Positions 44,352-56,400 of a stretch of DNA of 64,000 nucleotides are shown here, one piece after another. The notes under the pieces were generated by a model. That model had not been told where the DNA came from. It was given only the letters and a program-made list of their open reading frames with translations, and made no database searches. Positions within the stretch are counted from its first letter, which is position 1. Each line of letters opens with the position of its first letter. The DNA lies in contig CM043942.1 in NCBI GenBank assembly GCA_014529385.2, positions 50,782,774-50,846,773 of the forward strand. Reading direction: 5' to 3'. The stretch is from Adiantum capillus-veneris (Eukaryota > Streptophyta > Polypodiopsida > Polypodiales > Pteridaceae). Position numbers and translations under genes: made by a program.

Positions 44352-45859
44352 TAGAATAGATTCCTAATGAGAATTACAAGAGTGCTTGGGTGGAGAGAGC
44401 AACAAAGAGCATAACACCTAGTTAGATAGCATCAAAAATACTTTCAAAAGAGAGAGAAATTAAGCTATTGACAACAGTTGAGGACCGGATTTGCATGGAG
44501 CCGGTCCCCCCTCCAAAAGGCTTTGTATTATGGTTTCTCCCATCAAGAGAGACATTGTACAATACAATTCTTTGTGTTCCTTCAAGACTAGCTAGTGCAA
44601 TGAAGATGGAAGCTTCATGCACTAAGCAAAACACTTAATCAAACACAACTTGAATTATCCCCATTCTCAGACCCAAGACCTCACACACCTTTGAAGATGG
44701 TGAGAGCTAGCAGGGTATGAGAGTAGATTGAGAGGAAGAAGGAGTATCTTACGAGAAAGATGTACATCTCCTCACATAATCACTCATATTAGCATAGATT
44801 AGCTTAGTAATTATCTTGGTAGAGAAGATGAGCATGCATTGAAGCTTGGCTCTTGGTTGGATTTGCATCCACATGCCAAGAGAGTGTTGATGTAGGCTTC
44901 TATCTCACAAGCTTGGAGTAGGTGATGAGCTCTCCATTAAAGCTTGGGAGGAGATAGAGTATTCTTTCTTCACACATGGTCAAGTGTGAGTGTGTCTGTG
45001 TCAATGCCAAGCAAAAATCAGCCCCCTCTCTCTCTCTTGGGCGAGCCCTTCCTGCTAAATTGGTCTGGCTTTTTCCTCATTGGACCTCCCCAAGTCAAGC
45101 CAATGGGTGTTAAGCAGCATAAGTGATAGCCTTCTGACATGTGTTCCCCTTTCCCCTTTTGTGAGAGATTTAGGTAATTAAATAATTAAACTAAACTCTC
45201 ATTGGACCCCTTTGCCTCCTGGCCAATAGAAATCAGGCAAGCCATTGGGCTCCTGAATGCTCATTGGGCCCCTTGGGAGACTGCCCAATAGTCTTCTAGG
45301 AGACTTAATTCTCATTGGTTTCTTTTATTAAATGTTTTTGAATTAATTAAACTAGATTTACTCTAGCTTAATTCTCATTGGTCCACTTCAAGGGTCTTCC
45401 AATAGGAATTGGGCACACCTTGTGGGCATCTGGCCTAGGGAGCTGACATGTGTCCCTAATTCCCTTTGTGTAAAGGGAGCTTGTGTGTGTGTGTGTGGCT
45501 TTCTCTCTCATCCCCTACTAAATGGGCTCGCCCCCTCCTTTGTAGGCTTTGAAGAAGACTTTTGTACACACACTAAGCATCCAATTTTCCCTAGGGTTGA
45601 CCTTTGGACACAACCTTTGAATTTTGGAAGTCTTAATGGGCTGAACCTTAGGGTCTTTTTAGCCCATTGTTGCACATGGCTCTTTTGCAGATGGCCCCCC
45701 CTTTTGATCCCTATTTTCCCTCCTTTGGATCCTTACTGTGGCCGGTCTGCTAGCTTAACCAATATTCTAGCTTTTTCTCCCCTGGTACCTCCCCACATTA
45801 AATGATCAGTTTAATATGAGAAAATCATTTAGGAGAATTAGATATTGATTATTATGACT
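44345..45859 (-). mobile_element. Gypsy D 3' LTR, missing its last part
   Basis: On the minus strand it starts beside the polypurine tract at 45859 (AGTCATAATAATC, first base changed from T). It follows the gypsy F LTR to GGAATCTATTCTAATGAAAT at about 44350. The final 60-70 bases present in the 51582-52457 copy are lost, because plus-strand copy E integrase is joined here. Confidence 0.9.
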
Positions 45860-46215
45860 TTACCTCTCTCTTGAAATCATAGTCGCCCTCGACTATGGTG
45901 TAGAGAAGATAAAGCATGTTCATGAGTCCTTTTCTTAGCGGGTAGAGGATCCCTATGTTACCCTATGACATCATTCCATAATGGATGACTAGTCCATTTG
46001 ACGCTTGAGAGCCTGAGGCTGCCGCAAGCATGTCTGCACATTAGTCCTATCAGTCTTCCATAGTAGAGTGACAAGCTCTACTTGGTGTTTGGGAGACGTC
46101 GTCTCCACAAAATTGATCTAAGCATGCATACTACTTCATTTTTGTGCACAAATAAAGAAAAAGAGAGTCTTATAAGACAAAAATTTTGTTCATTTTTAAC
46201 ATTTTGTACATTTGC
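45860..46215 (-). other. Gypsy D 3' untranslated region and polypurine tract
   Basis: On the minus strand it runs from the polyprotein stop (46216) to CAAGAGAGAGGTAA at the LTR start. It shares the ATAGTCGAGGGCGACTATG-like block with the 3' end of gypsy A at 11985-12010. Confidence 0.8.
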
Positions 46216-48033
46216 TTACTCTTGGGAAGCATTGTAAGCATTGACAAGGTTTAGGTTATCCTTTAATTGTATGCCTTGCATCCATCTAGCATCTTCAAAA
46301 GGATAATTCTTAAATTTAATAAGATATCGTCGGATAGTCTTACTGCCTCTTAGTACCTTGTCTTCATGTCGGAGAATGGACTCGGGATGCAGCACCTCCT
46401 CTTGGTCCTCGATCTCCGGTGGGTCTTCAATAGTTGGTTCTTGAGGTGGCTCTCCTTTGTAAGGCTTTAATAGGCTCACATGGATAGCATTGTGTATGAG
46501 CCAATGATTGGGCAACTTGAGTTGATAGGCCATCTCATTGATTGGCCTAAGAATCTGAAAGGGACCATAGTACCTTTTTGCTAGTTTAGCATAGTACTTT
46601 TGGTGACCCGTAGGATTCTTGCCCGTCGTGTGCCTTAATCGAGCCTTGGGAAACTTTAACAAGACCCAATCGTTTTCTTTAAAGGCTTGGGCTCTTCTGT
46701 GCTTGTCAGCAACAGCCTTTTGTCTTTGCTGTGAGATAGAGATAGCATCCTTATTCTTTTGGCAAGATTCTTGTAGGTCTCGGCTATACTCATCTGCAGC
46801 GAAGATCTTCCCATGTACCTTAAGTAGCAAGGGACTTTTTGATCTTCCCTCAATTACCTCGAAAGGTGATTTTCCCGTGGAAGTATGTATAGTGTTATTG
46901 TAAGCATACTCCACTAAGGGTAAGTACTTCTCCCATTGGGATCTTTGATCTACTTCCGTTACATAGGATTTTAGTAGATCGAGAATGGTTAGGTTAGCTA
47001 TTTCACTTAGGCCATCAGTTTGTGGATGATAGGCCGAAGAGAAGTTTAGCCTTGTTCCTAAATTCTCAAAGAGACCCTTCCAAAAATTACTGGTCATTCT
47101 AGGATCTCTATCCGACACTATGGACATCGGCAAGCCATGATACTTGAAAATTTGTGAAATAAAGAGGGTTGCCATTTGATGTGCTTTGATAGTCTTTTTG
47201 ACAGGTATAAAATGAGCTTGTTTACTAAACCTGTCTACTATCGTCCATATTCCCGTATTCCCATGGATAGACTTAGGCAATCCAAAGATAAAATCCATGG
47301 ATATGCTCTCCCATGGTGAATTAGGGATTGGCAAGGGTTGAAGCAATCCAAGTTGCTTCCCTCTATCAAATTTTGTCTTTTGGCATACCACACATTTGGA
47401 AACATACTCTTGTATGTTCACTTTCATGGTAGGCCAATAGAAATATGTTTCAATTTCCTTTAAGGTAGACTGAATCCCTCTATGCCCCGCATAAGGTGGA
47501 GCATGAGATTCATACATTACTTTCTCACGTAGTGAGTTAGTAAACCATAGTCTATTGCCATAGAGAAGATAACCATCTTGTAAAGTAAATGGTTCTTCTT
47601 TCTTCCCTAATGCAAGGGCTGAAATCACATCTCTAAAATCGGGATCAATAGCATACTCATCTATCATTGAAGATAGATCATTGTGAGTTGCTATGGAAAC
47701 CGCATTCACTCTCGGTCGTCTTGAGAGTGCATCGGCTACTTGATTATGCTTGCCAGCAATGTGAGCAATATGAAAATGAAATTGCGAAAGGAAATTTGCC
47801 CACCTCATTTGTTTGTCGGAGAGCTTGGTCTGCGTCATGAAGTACTTAAGACTTTGGTGATCCGTTCGCTGAATGAAAGGAGTCCCCAATAAATAGTGCT
47901 TCCATGAGTCTAAGGCATGTAGAACTGCAAGGAGTTCCTTTTCGTATATGCCTAGAGCTTGCTCAACAGGGTCGAGCCTTCGGCTCTCATAGCTATGGCG
48001 TGCTCTTCTTGGAGAAAAACAGCTCCAAGGCAA
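46216..48033 (-). pseudogene. Gypsy copy D RNase H, integrase and chromodomain
   Basis: A 605-residue frame continuing the upstream frame after a 1-base deletion. Order: RNase H end (YESRRLDPVEQALGIYEKEL, DHQSLKYFMTQTKLSDKQ), integrase zinc motif (HAPPYAGHRG, CVVCQK), core with MDFIFGLP, SDRDPRMT and YHPQTDGLSEIANL, so all three acidic positions are present. Next is the GPY/F module (RYYGPFQILRPINEMAYQLK). The C-terminal chromodomain reads ESILRHEDKVLRGSKTIRRY, LIKFKNYPFEDARWM. Chromodomains mark the chromovirus branch of Ty3/gypsy and are thought to steer integration to heterochromatin. The coding sequence is otherwise undamaged. Confidence 0.95.
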
Positions 48034-51000
48034 TCACCACAAGCATCACATTGGACCTCAAATGGTTTTGAGAGATCCGGTAGTGTAAGCACAGGTTGAG
48101 AAATAAGCTTTTCTTTGAGCTTTTCAAAAGCATTGTTCTCCTTAGCAGACCATGTATACCTAACGCTTTTCTTTGTTAGGTCATGTAATGGTCCCGCAAT
48201 TTGTGAGAACTTTTCTATGAAGCGTCTATAGTATGCACTCATACCTATAAAGATTCTTAGTTCATGAAGATTCCTTGGTTTAGGCCATCCTTTTATTACC
48301 TCTAACTTGGATGGATCCATTTGGATGCCATCTTGAGAGATAATGTGACCTAAATACTGAATCTCTTGCAAGAAAAATTCACTTTTCTTTCGATTAACAT
48401 AAAGTTTATTCTCTCTTAAAACTTGAAATATTACCTGGAGGTGTTGCTTGTGTTCCTCCAATGAATTAGAGTAGATGATAATATCATCAAAGAACACTCC
48501 AGTGAAGGTTCGATGAGGCCTGAACAGCTTCTCCATCAAGCGGTTGAATGTGGCTGGTGCATTGGTCAAGCCAAAAGGCATGACAATGTATTCGTAAAGA
48601 CCAAATGTAGTGCGAAACGTGGTCTTTACAATGTCTTGATCAACTATTCTTATTTGATGATAGCCACTCTTTAGGTCAACCCTACTGAAGTAGGTCGATC
48701 CTTGTAGCTTATCAAATAGGTCTTCTATCCGTGGAACGGGAAACCTATTCTTGATAGTGATCCTATTTAGTGCTCTATATTCGGCACACATACGATATGT
48801 GCTGTCTTTCTTTTGTACTAATAGCACAGGTGAGCAAAATGGAGATGAGCTTGGCCTAACCATACCCTTCTCAACTAACTCATGCACTTGCCGCATAATC
48901 TCCTCTTGTTGAGCTTGAGAAACTCTATAAGGAGGTTTATTAGGCGGTGAACTTCCTGGAAGAAGTTCAATTGCATGGTCATCATTACCTCGTTTAGGAG
49001 GTAGTTCACAAGGGATGTCGTCAATAAAAACATCTTGAAACCCCTTGAGAAAATTGGATAACTCTAATTCCTTTTGGTTGCTTTTATTTTCGTTTGTTAA
49101 AGCATTAGGTTCATTTTGAGAATCTTTAACAAAAATCATGTACACGGAAATAGAGCTCTTTATTGACTTGTTGAAAGCTGGTGTATGTACAATGGGGATG
49201 GTGTTACCCATTTCCTTAGCATCTATATACATGTCTTTTTCCCTGAACTTAAAGGAGATTCTCCTTTCAGGAAATTTAACATCGGCAGCCAGGCGGTCAA
49301 ACCATGGTGCCCCTAGGATTACATCCTCATGCTCGAGAGGAGAGATAAAGAATTCCTCTTTGTCCACATAGCCTTGGACGTGAAGCCTCAATTTCCCAAT
49401 TAAGGGAGTGACTGAAGCTTCTTGCCCCTTGAAGGCACTGTCTGCGGGTAGGACATCTCCCATCTCATAGGATTGTATGCCTAGCTTGGTGGCTAACTCC
49501 ATAGATATAAAATTGTGAGTAGAACCAGGGTCAAAGAGAATAAAAGCATCATGTTCTCTTACCTTTCCCCAAGCATGGCATAGAGGAGATCCTTTGTGGT
49601 GAGTTTGGTGAGTCTCCTCCTCTTGGATTTCAACCAAGGAAGCTCTAGGAGGATCTTGGCGGTTGTTCTTTTGGGGACAAGCGTGGTATGCATGCACTTG
49701 TTCGACACACTTGAAACACCGGTTATCCTTACGATAACGCTCATGCTCTTCAGGAGAGAGTTTATTCTTACCTTTGTAAACTCCCTTCTCTTTAGCTTTG
49801 TTGGAGTTGCCCTTAGGAAACTTTTGGACATTGTCCTTCCCCTTAGGCTCATTGGAACCCTTGTTTTCCGGGGGCTTATTATTTCTTTTTGCGCCCGTTT
49901 GGAAATTGATTCGAGAGGCAACCATAGTGTGGTTTATTACCGCCGATATGGTACGTGGTCTTTGGGAGTTGACATACTCCGCCATTTCTTCGGTTAAGCC
50001 CGCACAAAATTGTTGCTTTTGCTCTCCAAAATCCAACCTTTTGAAGACAGTGGCTTTGAGTTGTGGGTCCCAAAACTTGTCTACATATTTGTGGATGGAT
50101 TCATTGGGAGAGAGCTTTAAGCTTCGCCATTCGGTGAGTACTTTGTCTTTGGCATCGGTGGCCAAAAACTGCTTCATAATGGAAGCTCTTAAAGCTTTCC
50201 ATGTTCGTGGAGCTTCACCGTTGGCTCGTAGGCTAGACCACCATTGTCTGGCGGACTTTTGAAAGTGCATAGCTACATGGCGTAGCTTAGAGGACTCCAT
50301 GAAGCCCTCATCTCCAAACGCCGCATCGAATTGCTGGATAAAGGCCAAGACTTTGTCCGTGGCACCAAAGGTACCATCATAGGTAAGGAAAGAGATGCTC
50401 TTCCCTCCCTCTTTGAATTTCTTCAGCTTGGACGACCTCTTCCATGCGGCATAGGATTTCCTATGGCCTTTTCTTTTTGATGGTTCAAAAGTTGCACCAT
50501 CACTTTCTTCAGAAGGTGAAGAATTTGAAGAAGGTTGAGAAGAGGGTGACCTCTTTCTCGCCTTTTTCTTGTCTTGATCTTTGTCATCTTCACCATAGCT
50601 TTCATAAGAGGAAGAGGATGAAGAAGATGGAGAAGAGGGTGTCCTCTTTCTCGCCTTTTTCTTCTCTTGCTTTTTATCATCCTTCTTTGAATTGTGGTGG
50701 GGAGAAGAATATGATGGTCTTCTCCGCTTTGGTGGTGATGGAGAGCGTTTAGCCCGCCGTCTTCGTGGAGCCATCTCCGCTGAGGTGGCCGGAGACTCGC
50801 TTCTTTCTCGTTCCTTCGGTGGAGGCTCTTGAGTTCTCCTTTGGGAAGGAGATGCATCATCAAGAAGTAAATTCTTGAGCCCTTCATAAGGATTCTCTTC
50901 TTCTTCCCGAATCGGAGAGAGACCTCTTTTGGTAGTCTCACAAGGAGGCTTCCTAGGTGTTCTCTCGTCATGGTGATGAGCTTGGAGAATCCCGTGAGCA

Positions 51001-51164
51001 CGGAGCTGCCGTTGCACTTCACTTTGGAGAGATGGATTGCCCATGTCTTGTTGAAGCCTAGAAACAAGATAGTTAACAAGCATTGAAGCATCATTAGTAG
51101 CTTGCTCATGAGCAAAATCCAAGTTATCAACATTAATTTCACTCTCTTTACTATTGTCGGCCAT
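47952..51164 (-). pseudogene. Gypsy copy D Gag-protease-RT (near-intact)
   Basis: A single open frame of 1070 residues. It starts ADNSKESEINVDNLDFAHE. The Arg/Ser/Pro-rich domain is at about 125-240, the capsid-like domain with ARQWWSSLRANG at about 270-420, and the knuckle CFKCVEQVHAYHAC near 500. The protease DPGSTHNFIS is near 560 and DVILGAPWFDRLAADVKFPE near 640. RT at about 790-980 has catalytic FFDDIIIYS, and RNase H starts EVQCDACGDCLGAVFLQEEH. A 1-base deletion (CATAGCTATG where E has CATAAGCTATG) ends the frame. This is the only evident lesion in the whole polyprotein, so D is the youngest copy in the window. Marked as pseudogene because of that frameshift and truncated LTRs. Confidence 0.95.
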
Positions 51165-51568
51165 TCTAACAACTTTTAGGTGTAAACTTTTTAGGTGTAC
51201 TTTGGCACTTCAAGCCCTAGTTGCTACTCCTCTTTACCCCTTTAGAAAAAGCACTCAAGCTACTGTACCCGTGGCTCGTATACCATTAATTGCAAGGAAT
51301 AGAAGAGAGGGTCTTTCGACACCAAAACAGCACCGGCTCCTGTCAAGCTTCTAATAGCTCAATAGTGGTGAAGCCGTAGGCAAGCCCCGTAGGACTCCAC
51401 TTTTAAGACCATAGCTCTCGACGGTGATGCCCCGTTAACTGCACAAAGGCAGGCGCACTGCAAGGCTGAAAAATCCCTATTCTACTTACTCACAGACAAT
51501 TAATAATACCAACCATTTGTAGCTAGCTTGAGGACCTCCCTTCTTGAGCAAGAAAAGAGAAACCTTGA
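51165..51568 (-). other. Gypsy D leader
   Basis: About 400 bases between primer site and gag, matching the leaders of copies E and F closely. No upstream ORF of note. Confidence 0.85.
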
Positions 51569-51581
51569 GCTCTGATACCAA
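51569..51581 (-). other. Primer-binding site of gypsy D
   Basis: On the minus strand TTGGTATCAGAGC, directly after the LTR end AAATGTTACA. Initiator tRNA-Met type, used here by a gypsy element. Confidence 0.9.
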
Positions 51582-52457
51582 TGTAACATTTAATGGCCTA
51601 ATAACTTATGTGTAGCGGAAATTAGCATGAACATAGTGGGCATTTCATTAGAATAGATTCCTAATGAGAATTACAAGAGTGCTTGGGTGGAGAGAGCAAC
51701 AAAAAGCATAACACCTAGTTAGATAGCATCAACAATACTTTCAAAAGAGAGAGAAATTAAGCTATTGAAAACAGTTGAGGACCGGATTTGCATGGAGCCG
51801 GTCCCCCCTCCAAAAGGCTTTGTATTATGGTTTCTCCCATCAAGAGAGACATTGTACAATACAATTCTTTGTGTTCCTTCAAGACTAGCTAGTGCAATGA
51901 AGATGGAAGCTTCATGCACTAAGAAAAACACTTAATCAAACACAACTTGAATTATCCCTGTTCTCAGACCCAAGACCTCACACACCTTCGAAGATGGTGA
52001 GAGCTAGCAGGGTATCAGAGTAGATTGAGAGGAAGAAGGAGTATCTTACGAGAAAGATGTACATCTCCTCACATAATCACTCATATTAGCATAGATTAGC
52101 TTAGTAATTATCTTGGTAGAGAAGATGAGCATGCATTGAAGCTTGGCTCTTGGTTGGATTTGCATCCACATGCCAAGAGAGTGTTGATGTAGGCTTCTAT
52201 CTCACAAGCTTGGAGTAGGTGATGAGCTCTCCATTAAAGCTTGGGAGGAGATAGAGTATTCTTTCTTCACACATGGTCAAGTGTGAGTGTGTGTGTGTCA
52301 ATGCCAAGCAAAAATCAGCCCCCTCTCTCTCTTGGGCGAGCCCTTCCTGCTAAATTGGTCTGAATTTTGCCTCATTGGACCACCCCATGTCAAGCCAATG
52401 GGTGTTAAGAAGCATAAGTGATAGCCTTCTGACATGTGTCCCCCTTTCCCCTTTTGT
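51582..52457 (-). mobile_element. Gypsy D 5' LTR, promoter-side part missing
   Basis: The last 876 bases of the LTR, reading to TGTTACA at 51582. Upstream it breaks at CTTTTGTG (52451-52458), where the 3' LTR continues AGAGATTTAGG (about 45163). The missing half would contain U3, so this copy has no promoter. The coiled-coil gene is joined at the break. Confidence 0.9.
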
Positions 52458-53430
52458 GGTTTCTTTGGCCGGCACTTGAGCAAACTCTTTCTTTCCTTTT
52501 TTCTGCTCGGGTTGCTCCTCTTCAACTGGCTCTAGCCGTCTTTTCAACCTCGTAGCCACCCTTGGTGCCCTTTGCGGCTCATCTTCCTTGTGTTCTTTTA
52601 CTCTTAGCCAATCATTTTGAGATGGGGGGTTAGGCCACCTTCCTTTAGCGTGTAATTCCCCATAAACCACCTTGGTGATCAGTTCTCCTGGCACTATGTA
52701 TGTTGGATTTTTGTTGCCCATGTTTACTAAGCTGTCATGTATGTTTGCCACATAGTTGATTATCTTTGGGGTGCCTTTTGTCATTGCCCAAGTGAACGTC
52801 GTGGCAATTTCACCTGGCGGCATCCTCTACTTCTGTGGCCTCTAAGTGCACTATGTGGAAGTACTAGTTGTACAACTGGCTCATAATTGCCACCTTTGGG
52901 TTGGCAATGTCTTTAAAGGTGTAATTTGCCTTTTTCTCTTTGTACACTTTGACTTCATCCCTTCTTTTTGTCACACTGTCTCCCTCATTGGAGAGGTCTA
53001 GTGCATGGGCTACCACCCGCTCCATGATTATGATCTCTGCATCTGGTCTGCCTTGTAAATCTGTTACCTTGGCCACTCAATCTTCTTTGATGCTTGTTAC
53101 AAACTCCCAGACTCTTTTGATGTCCACCCCCGCCGGTATTGCTTTGAAGTAGTTGTGGAGGTCAATTTTCTCCAAGTAGCCGGCCATTTTGCTTCGTAAA
53201 AATTCATTGAGCTCTCTTGGCAGCATTGGTAGCTCTATGACATACATTGCCTTCATTGTCTTTGAGCACTCCCTGGTAGATTTTTAGGTCATTGGACTCT
53301 AACAGATCCTCTTGTATCCAGGTGCTGGTGGGCTTTAGTGTTCCCTCTGAAAGACAAAGGGTTCCACTTTGTCCAGATAATCCTTGATGGTCATTCTTTT
53401 CTTTTTTGCCGGTGGATTCGAGGCCGCCAT
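52458..53430 (-). pseudogene. Unidentified protein, N-terminal part, joined in frame to the coiled-coil gene across the insert
   Basis: Starts at 53430 with MAASNPPAKKKRMTIKDYLD. Breaks follow: TAA near 53337, frame changes, TGA at 53077-53079, TAG at 52864-52866 and a frame change near 52830. Recognisable continuity: LPRELNEFLRSKMAGYLEKI, IMERVVAHALDLSNEGDSVT, ANYTFKDIANPKVAIMSQLY, then an intact run from 52823 (MPPGEIATTFTWAMTKGTPK, ELITKVVYGELHAKGRWPNP) with a basic/acidic tail (RLEPVEEEQPEQKKGKKEF). It ends at AQVPAKET, exactly at the gypsy LTR. Family not recognised. Removing the insert lets the frame run on into KPSLESMSGSS at 39483. Confidence 0.5.
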
Positions 53431-53460
53431 AGATCCTGTTGCACTAAGTAGTTCGAAGTA

Positions 53461-56400
53461 GTTTTTTTTTTTTAGGAATTGTTATTACTTTAGGTGTTGT
53501 TTAATTGAATATGCTTAGGGTTTAAGCTGTGCATGTTGATCTTTGGCAAGTTGTGATGGGAATTAATCTAGGAATGAAACGTTTGGAATCTAGTTATGGA
53601 AGTTCTTTTTCATGGGGGATGATACTTGACATGCAGGTATTGATGCTGGTTGAAATGTTATATGCTTGGGGGTTTGGGGGTTCATGTGTGGGGTGTTGGG
53701 TGGTGTGGGGGTTGGGATGTGGGTGTAGTGGTTTTTTTTGGTGGGTCATCAAATGTGGTATTATGTTGTGATTTTTTATTTTGTGTGTTTATTGTTTTTG
53801 CACAGGAAGGCACACATATGCTGAGGACATCCTACGCGAAGGACACATTTACATCAGAAGGGACACACTTGTTCTTTGGGTGTCCCTTTGAGGGTGGGGG
53901 GGGCCATGTTTTGGTTGAGGTTGGGTGAGATTTTGGTTTGAGGCTTGATTTAGTATGTGAGAGGGTGTTGGGGGTCAAAAGGGTCACAACACACAGAAGG
54001 GCTGAAACTTGATTGGTTATGATGGAGTTGTGGACATCTCTGATGGGGGATAAAGGTCAATATTGATGGGGGGAGGTCAATTAGATTGGGGTTAATTGGG
54101 ATGGGTATTAGTATTCTCATGGTGAGGGAAATGGTGTGTTAGCACACGTGTAGTTTGGGATTTGGGAATGTTTGGTGGGTTGAGGATTTATTTGGTGTTT
54201 TAGGGGTGAGGGTTTGGATGGTTTTTGGTATTGTATTTGGGGTCAATGGGAAATTTTGGAATTTATGATGAAGTATTAAGACACAACCATAACAGTGTGC
54301 GGATGTGATGAATAATGGAGGAAAGGGGAGAAAATTCAAGGGGGGGATGTTTGGGATATGTTTTGCTTGGTGTTGTTGTTAGAAGGGTTAGGAAGTAAAG
54401 ATATAATGGGGAATAGGGGGGTTGAGTGGGGGGAGGGTTTTGGGGTGTGGGGTGAGAATTTGAGGAAAGTAAATGAATGGGTGAAGGAAGGTGGGGAAGA
54501 TTGGGAGGGAGAGGTCCATGGGATTGGGGAGAGATTGTTATAAAGTCTCCGATTGGGTATGTATGGGTGGTTCCGGGAGTAATAATTTGTGTCCGGAAGC
54601 TTGGGGGGTTTTGGAAAGAGACACCATGGGGATTTGTATAGGGGGGGAAGATTGGGTTTGGGTAAGATGGGGGGGGGAGGTGAAGGAGGAGTTGGGGTTA
54701 GGAAAGAGGAGGGGATAGGTGGGGGGATGCAGGATTGTGTAGTGTTGGTGGAGTGTGACGAAGTAAATGTGGGTGTCTGATGGGGGAGTGAAGCGGGTCA
54801 TTTGGGAAATGGCGGGTCATAGGGAGGGAGGGAGATTGGTACCCATGGAATTGGGGGGGAATTTAGGAGGGGGTATCGTCGGGGAGAAGTGTATTGTGTG
54901 GGAGTGTTGAGGGGGAGGGAGGGGGTGAAGGTAAAAGAGAGTAGGGAGGAGAGTAAGAGAGATGGGGGTAGCCTATTGCGGAGGATATGTTGGGTATTAA
55001 GGTATGTAGTGTGGGGGGGGGTAGTATGCGAATTAGACGTTGTCGAGGTGTGGATGGCTCGCTTTGGGTGTGGTTTGTACGCTAGTGTTGGTATTTTGTG
55101 TTTGTGCGCGTTCAAGGTTGTGGGTGGTCTTGTGGTTTTTGTTGTGGGGGTTGTGCGGGTGACTTTGGTGTTGAGCTACTCCTGTGGGGGGTCGGGGTTC
55201 GGTTTAGTGGAGGTGGGGGGGGGGTTTTGGGGTGAGTTTGGTTATTGGTGTTGGGTGAAAATTTTTGTGGTTTTGGGGTGGGGTCCACTTGTCTTGTTGG
55301 GGGGGGTGGGTTTGGGGGTTCTTGCGAGGATGCGGTTTAGGTGTTTTTTTGGTATTTGGCTTGTTTTTTGTTTTTATTCACAAACACAACATTGTTATTT
55401 TTTGTGTTGTCAACATATTGTTACCATTAGTTGTACTATGGGGTGGTTCATATTTATGTTTTTGGGTAATAGGAAGGGTAGTTTTTGGGACACACTGGTT
55501 TTTGTTTTGGATTAGGTGTGTATTTATAAGTTAGTCAAAAAAAAGGGTGAAAATTTAAAGGTTGTGGAAAAAGGGTGTTGCCGTAATAGCAAATCACACA
55601 ATGATTCCGAAAAAATCATGATACACACACACACACACACACGTTTTATAAGGCCGGGATTGGGATTGATATTGGGAATGGGGGGTATGACTACTTTGAA
55701 TAAAAACAGAAGTAGGGTGAATAACATTAGGCTATTAGAGGAGAAACATGGTGGGGGATTGCTTGGTGGAATAATGGTTGGAAATAGGTGGATTTGGCAA
55801 TTGGATGGGTTTTTAGTCGGAATGGATTTTTTTGCTTTTTATTTGGAGGTTCCGCATTGAAGTGTGCCTAAGAATTCCTCCCCCCTTCCTAGCTGGAGTC
55901 CTCCTGGACGTAAGGGGGAGGGGGGATATGTGCCATGCTTATGCCTGGGATTAAGGTGGTGCTTACTTTGAAGCATACTTGTGTGTTGCATGGAAAATTG
56001 AATGCTATGCATGAAAAGGGAAATGCAAGATGCTTATTGTTCGCCGTTGAGGTTTTCCTTCTTTCTTTGAAGTAACAGCTGAACTGGGGGGCTCTCTGTT
56101 TGAATTGTCTTTTTTGGAAGGGAAGTGCTTTGGACAACTGGGAGGAGGAGTCGTTTGTTTGGACACGGTAGAATTGGCTGGGATGGGTGGCTATGGGCCC
56201 TGGACCTTTGGCTGTATGGTTATGGGGTTGGTTTGGCTCTTTATGTGGAGGGGTTGACTTGAGGGTTTGCCACTGGTTTTTTGGGTTCAGGATAGGGGGT
56301 TGAATGGGGGTTTGGGTTTTTGGGGAAGATGGGAATGGGATTTTGGGATTGATGAATGTAGGTGGGAAAGGGGGGGTAAGTTGAGGGATGGGATGGTAAT

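Noticed and set aside
49596-50262. Plus-strand frames of 130-154 residues across copy D gag
   Set aside because: They are antisense to Gag and recur in E and F only because the sense sequence is shared.
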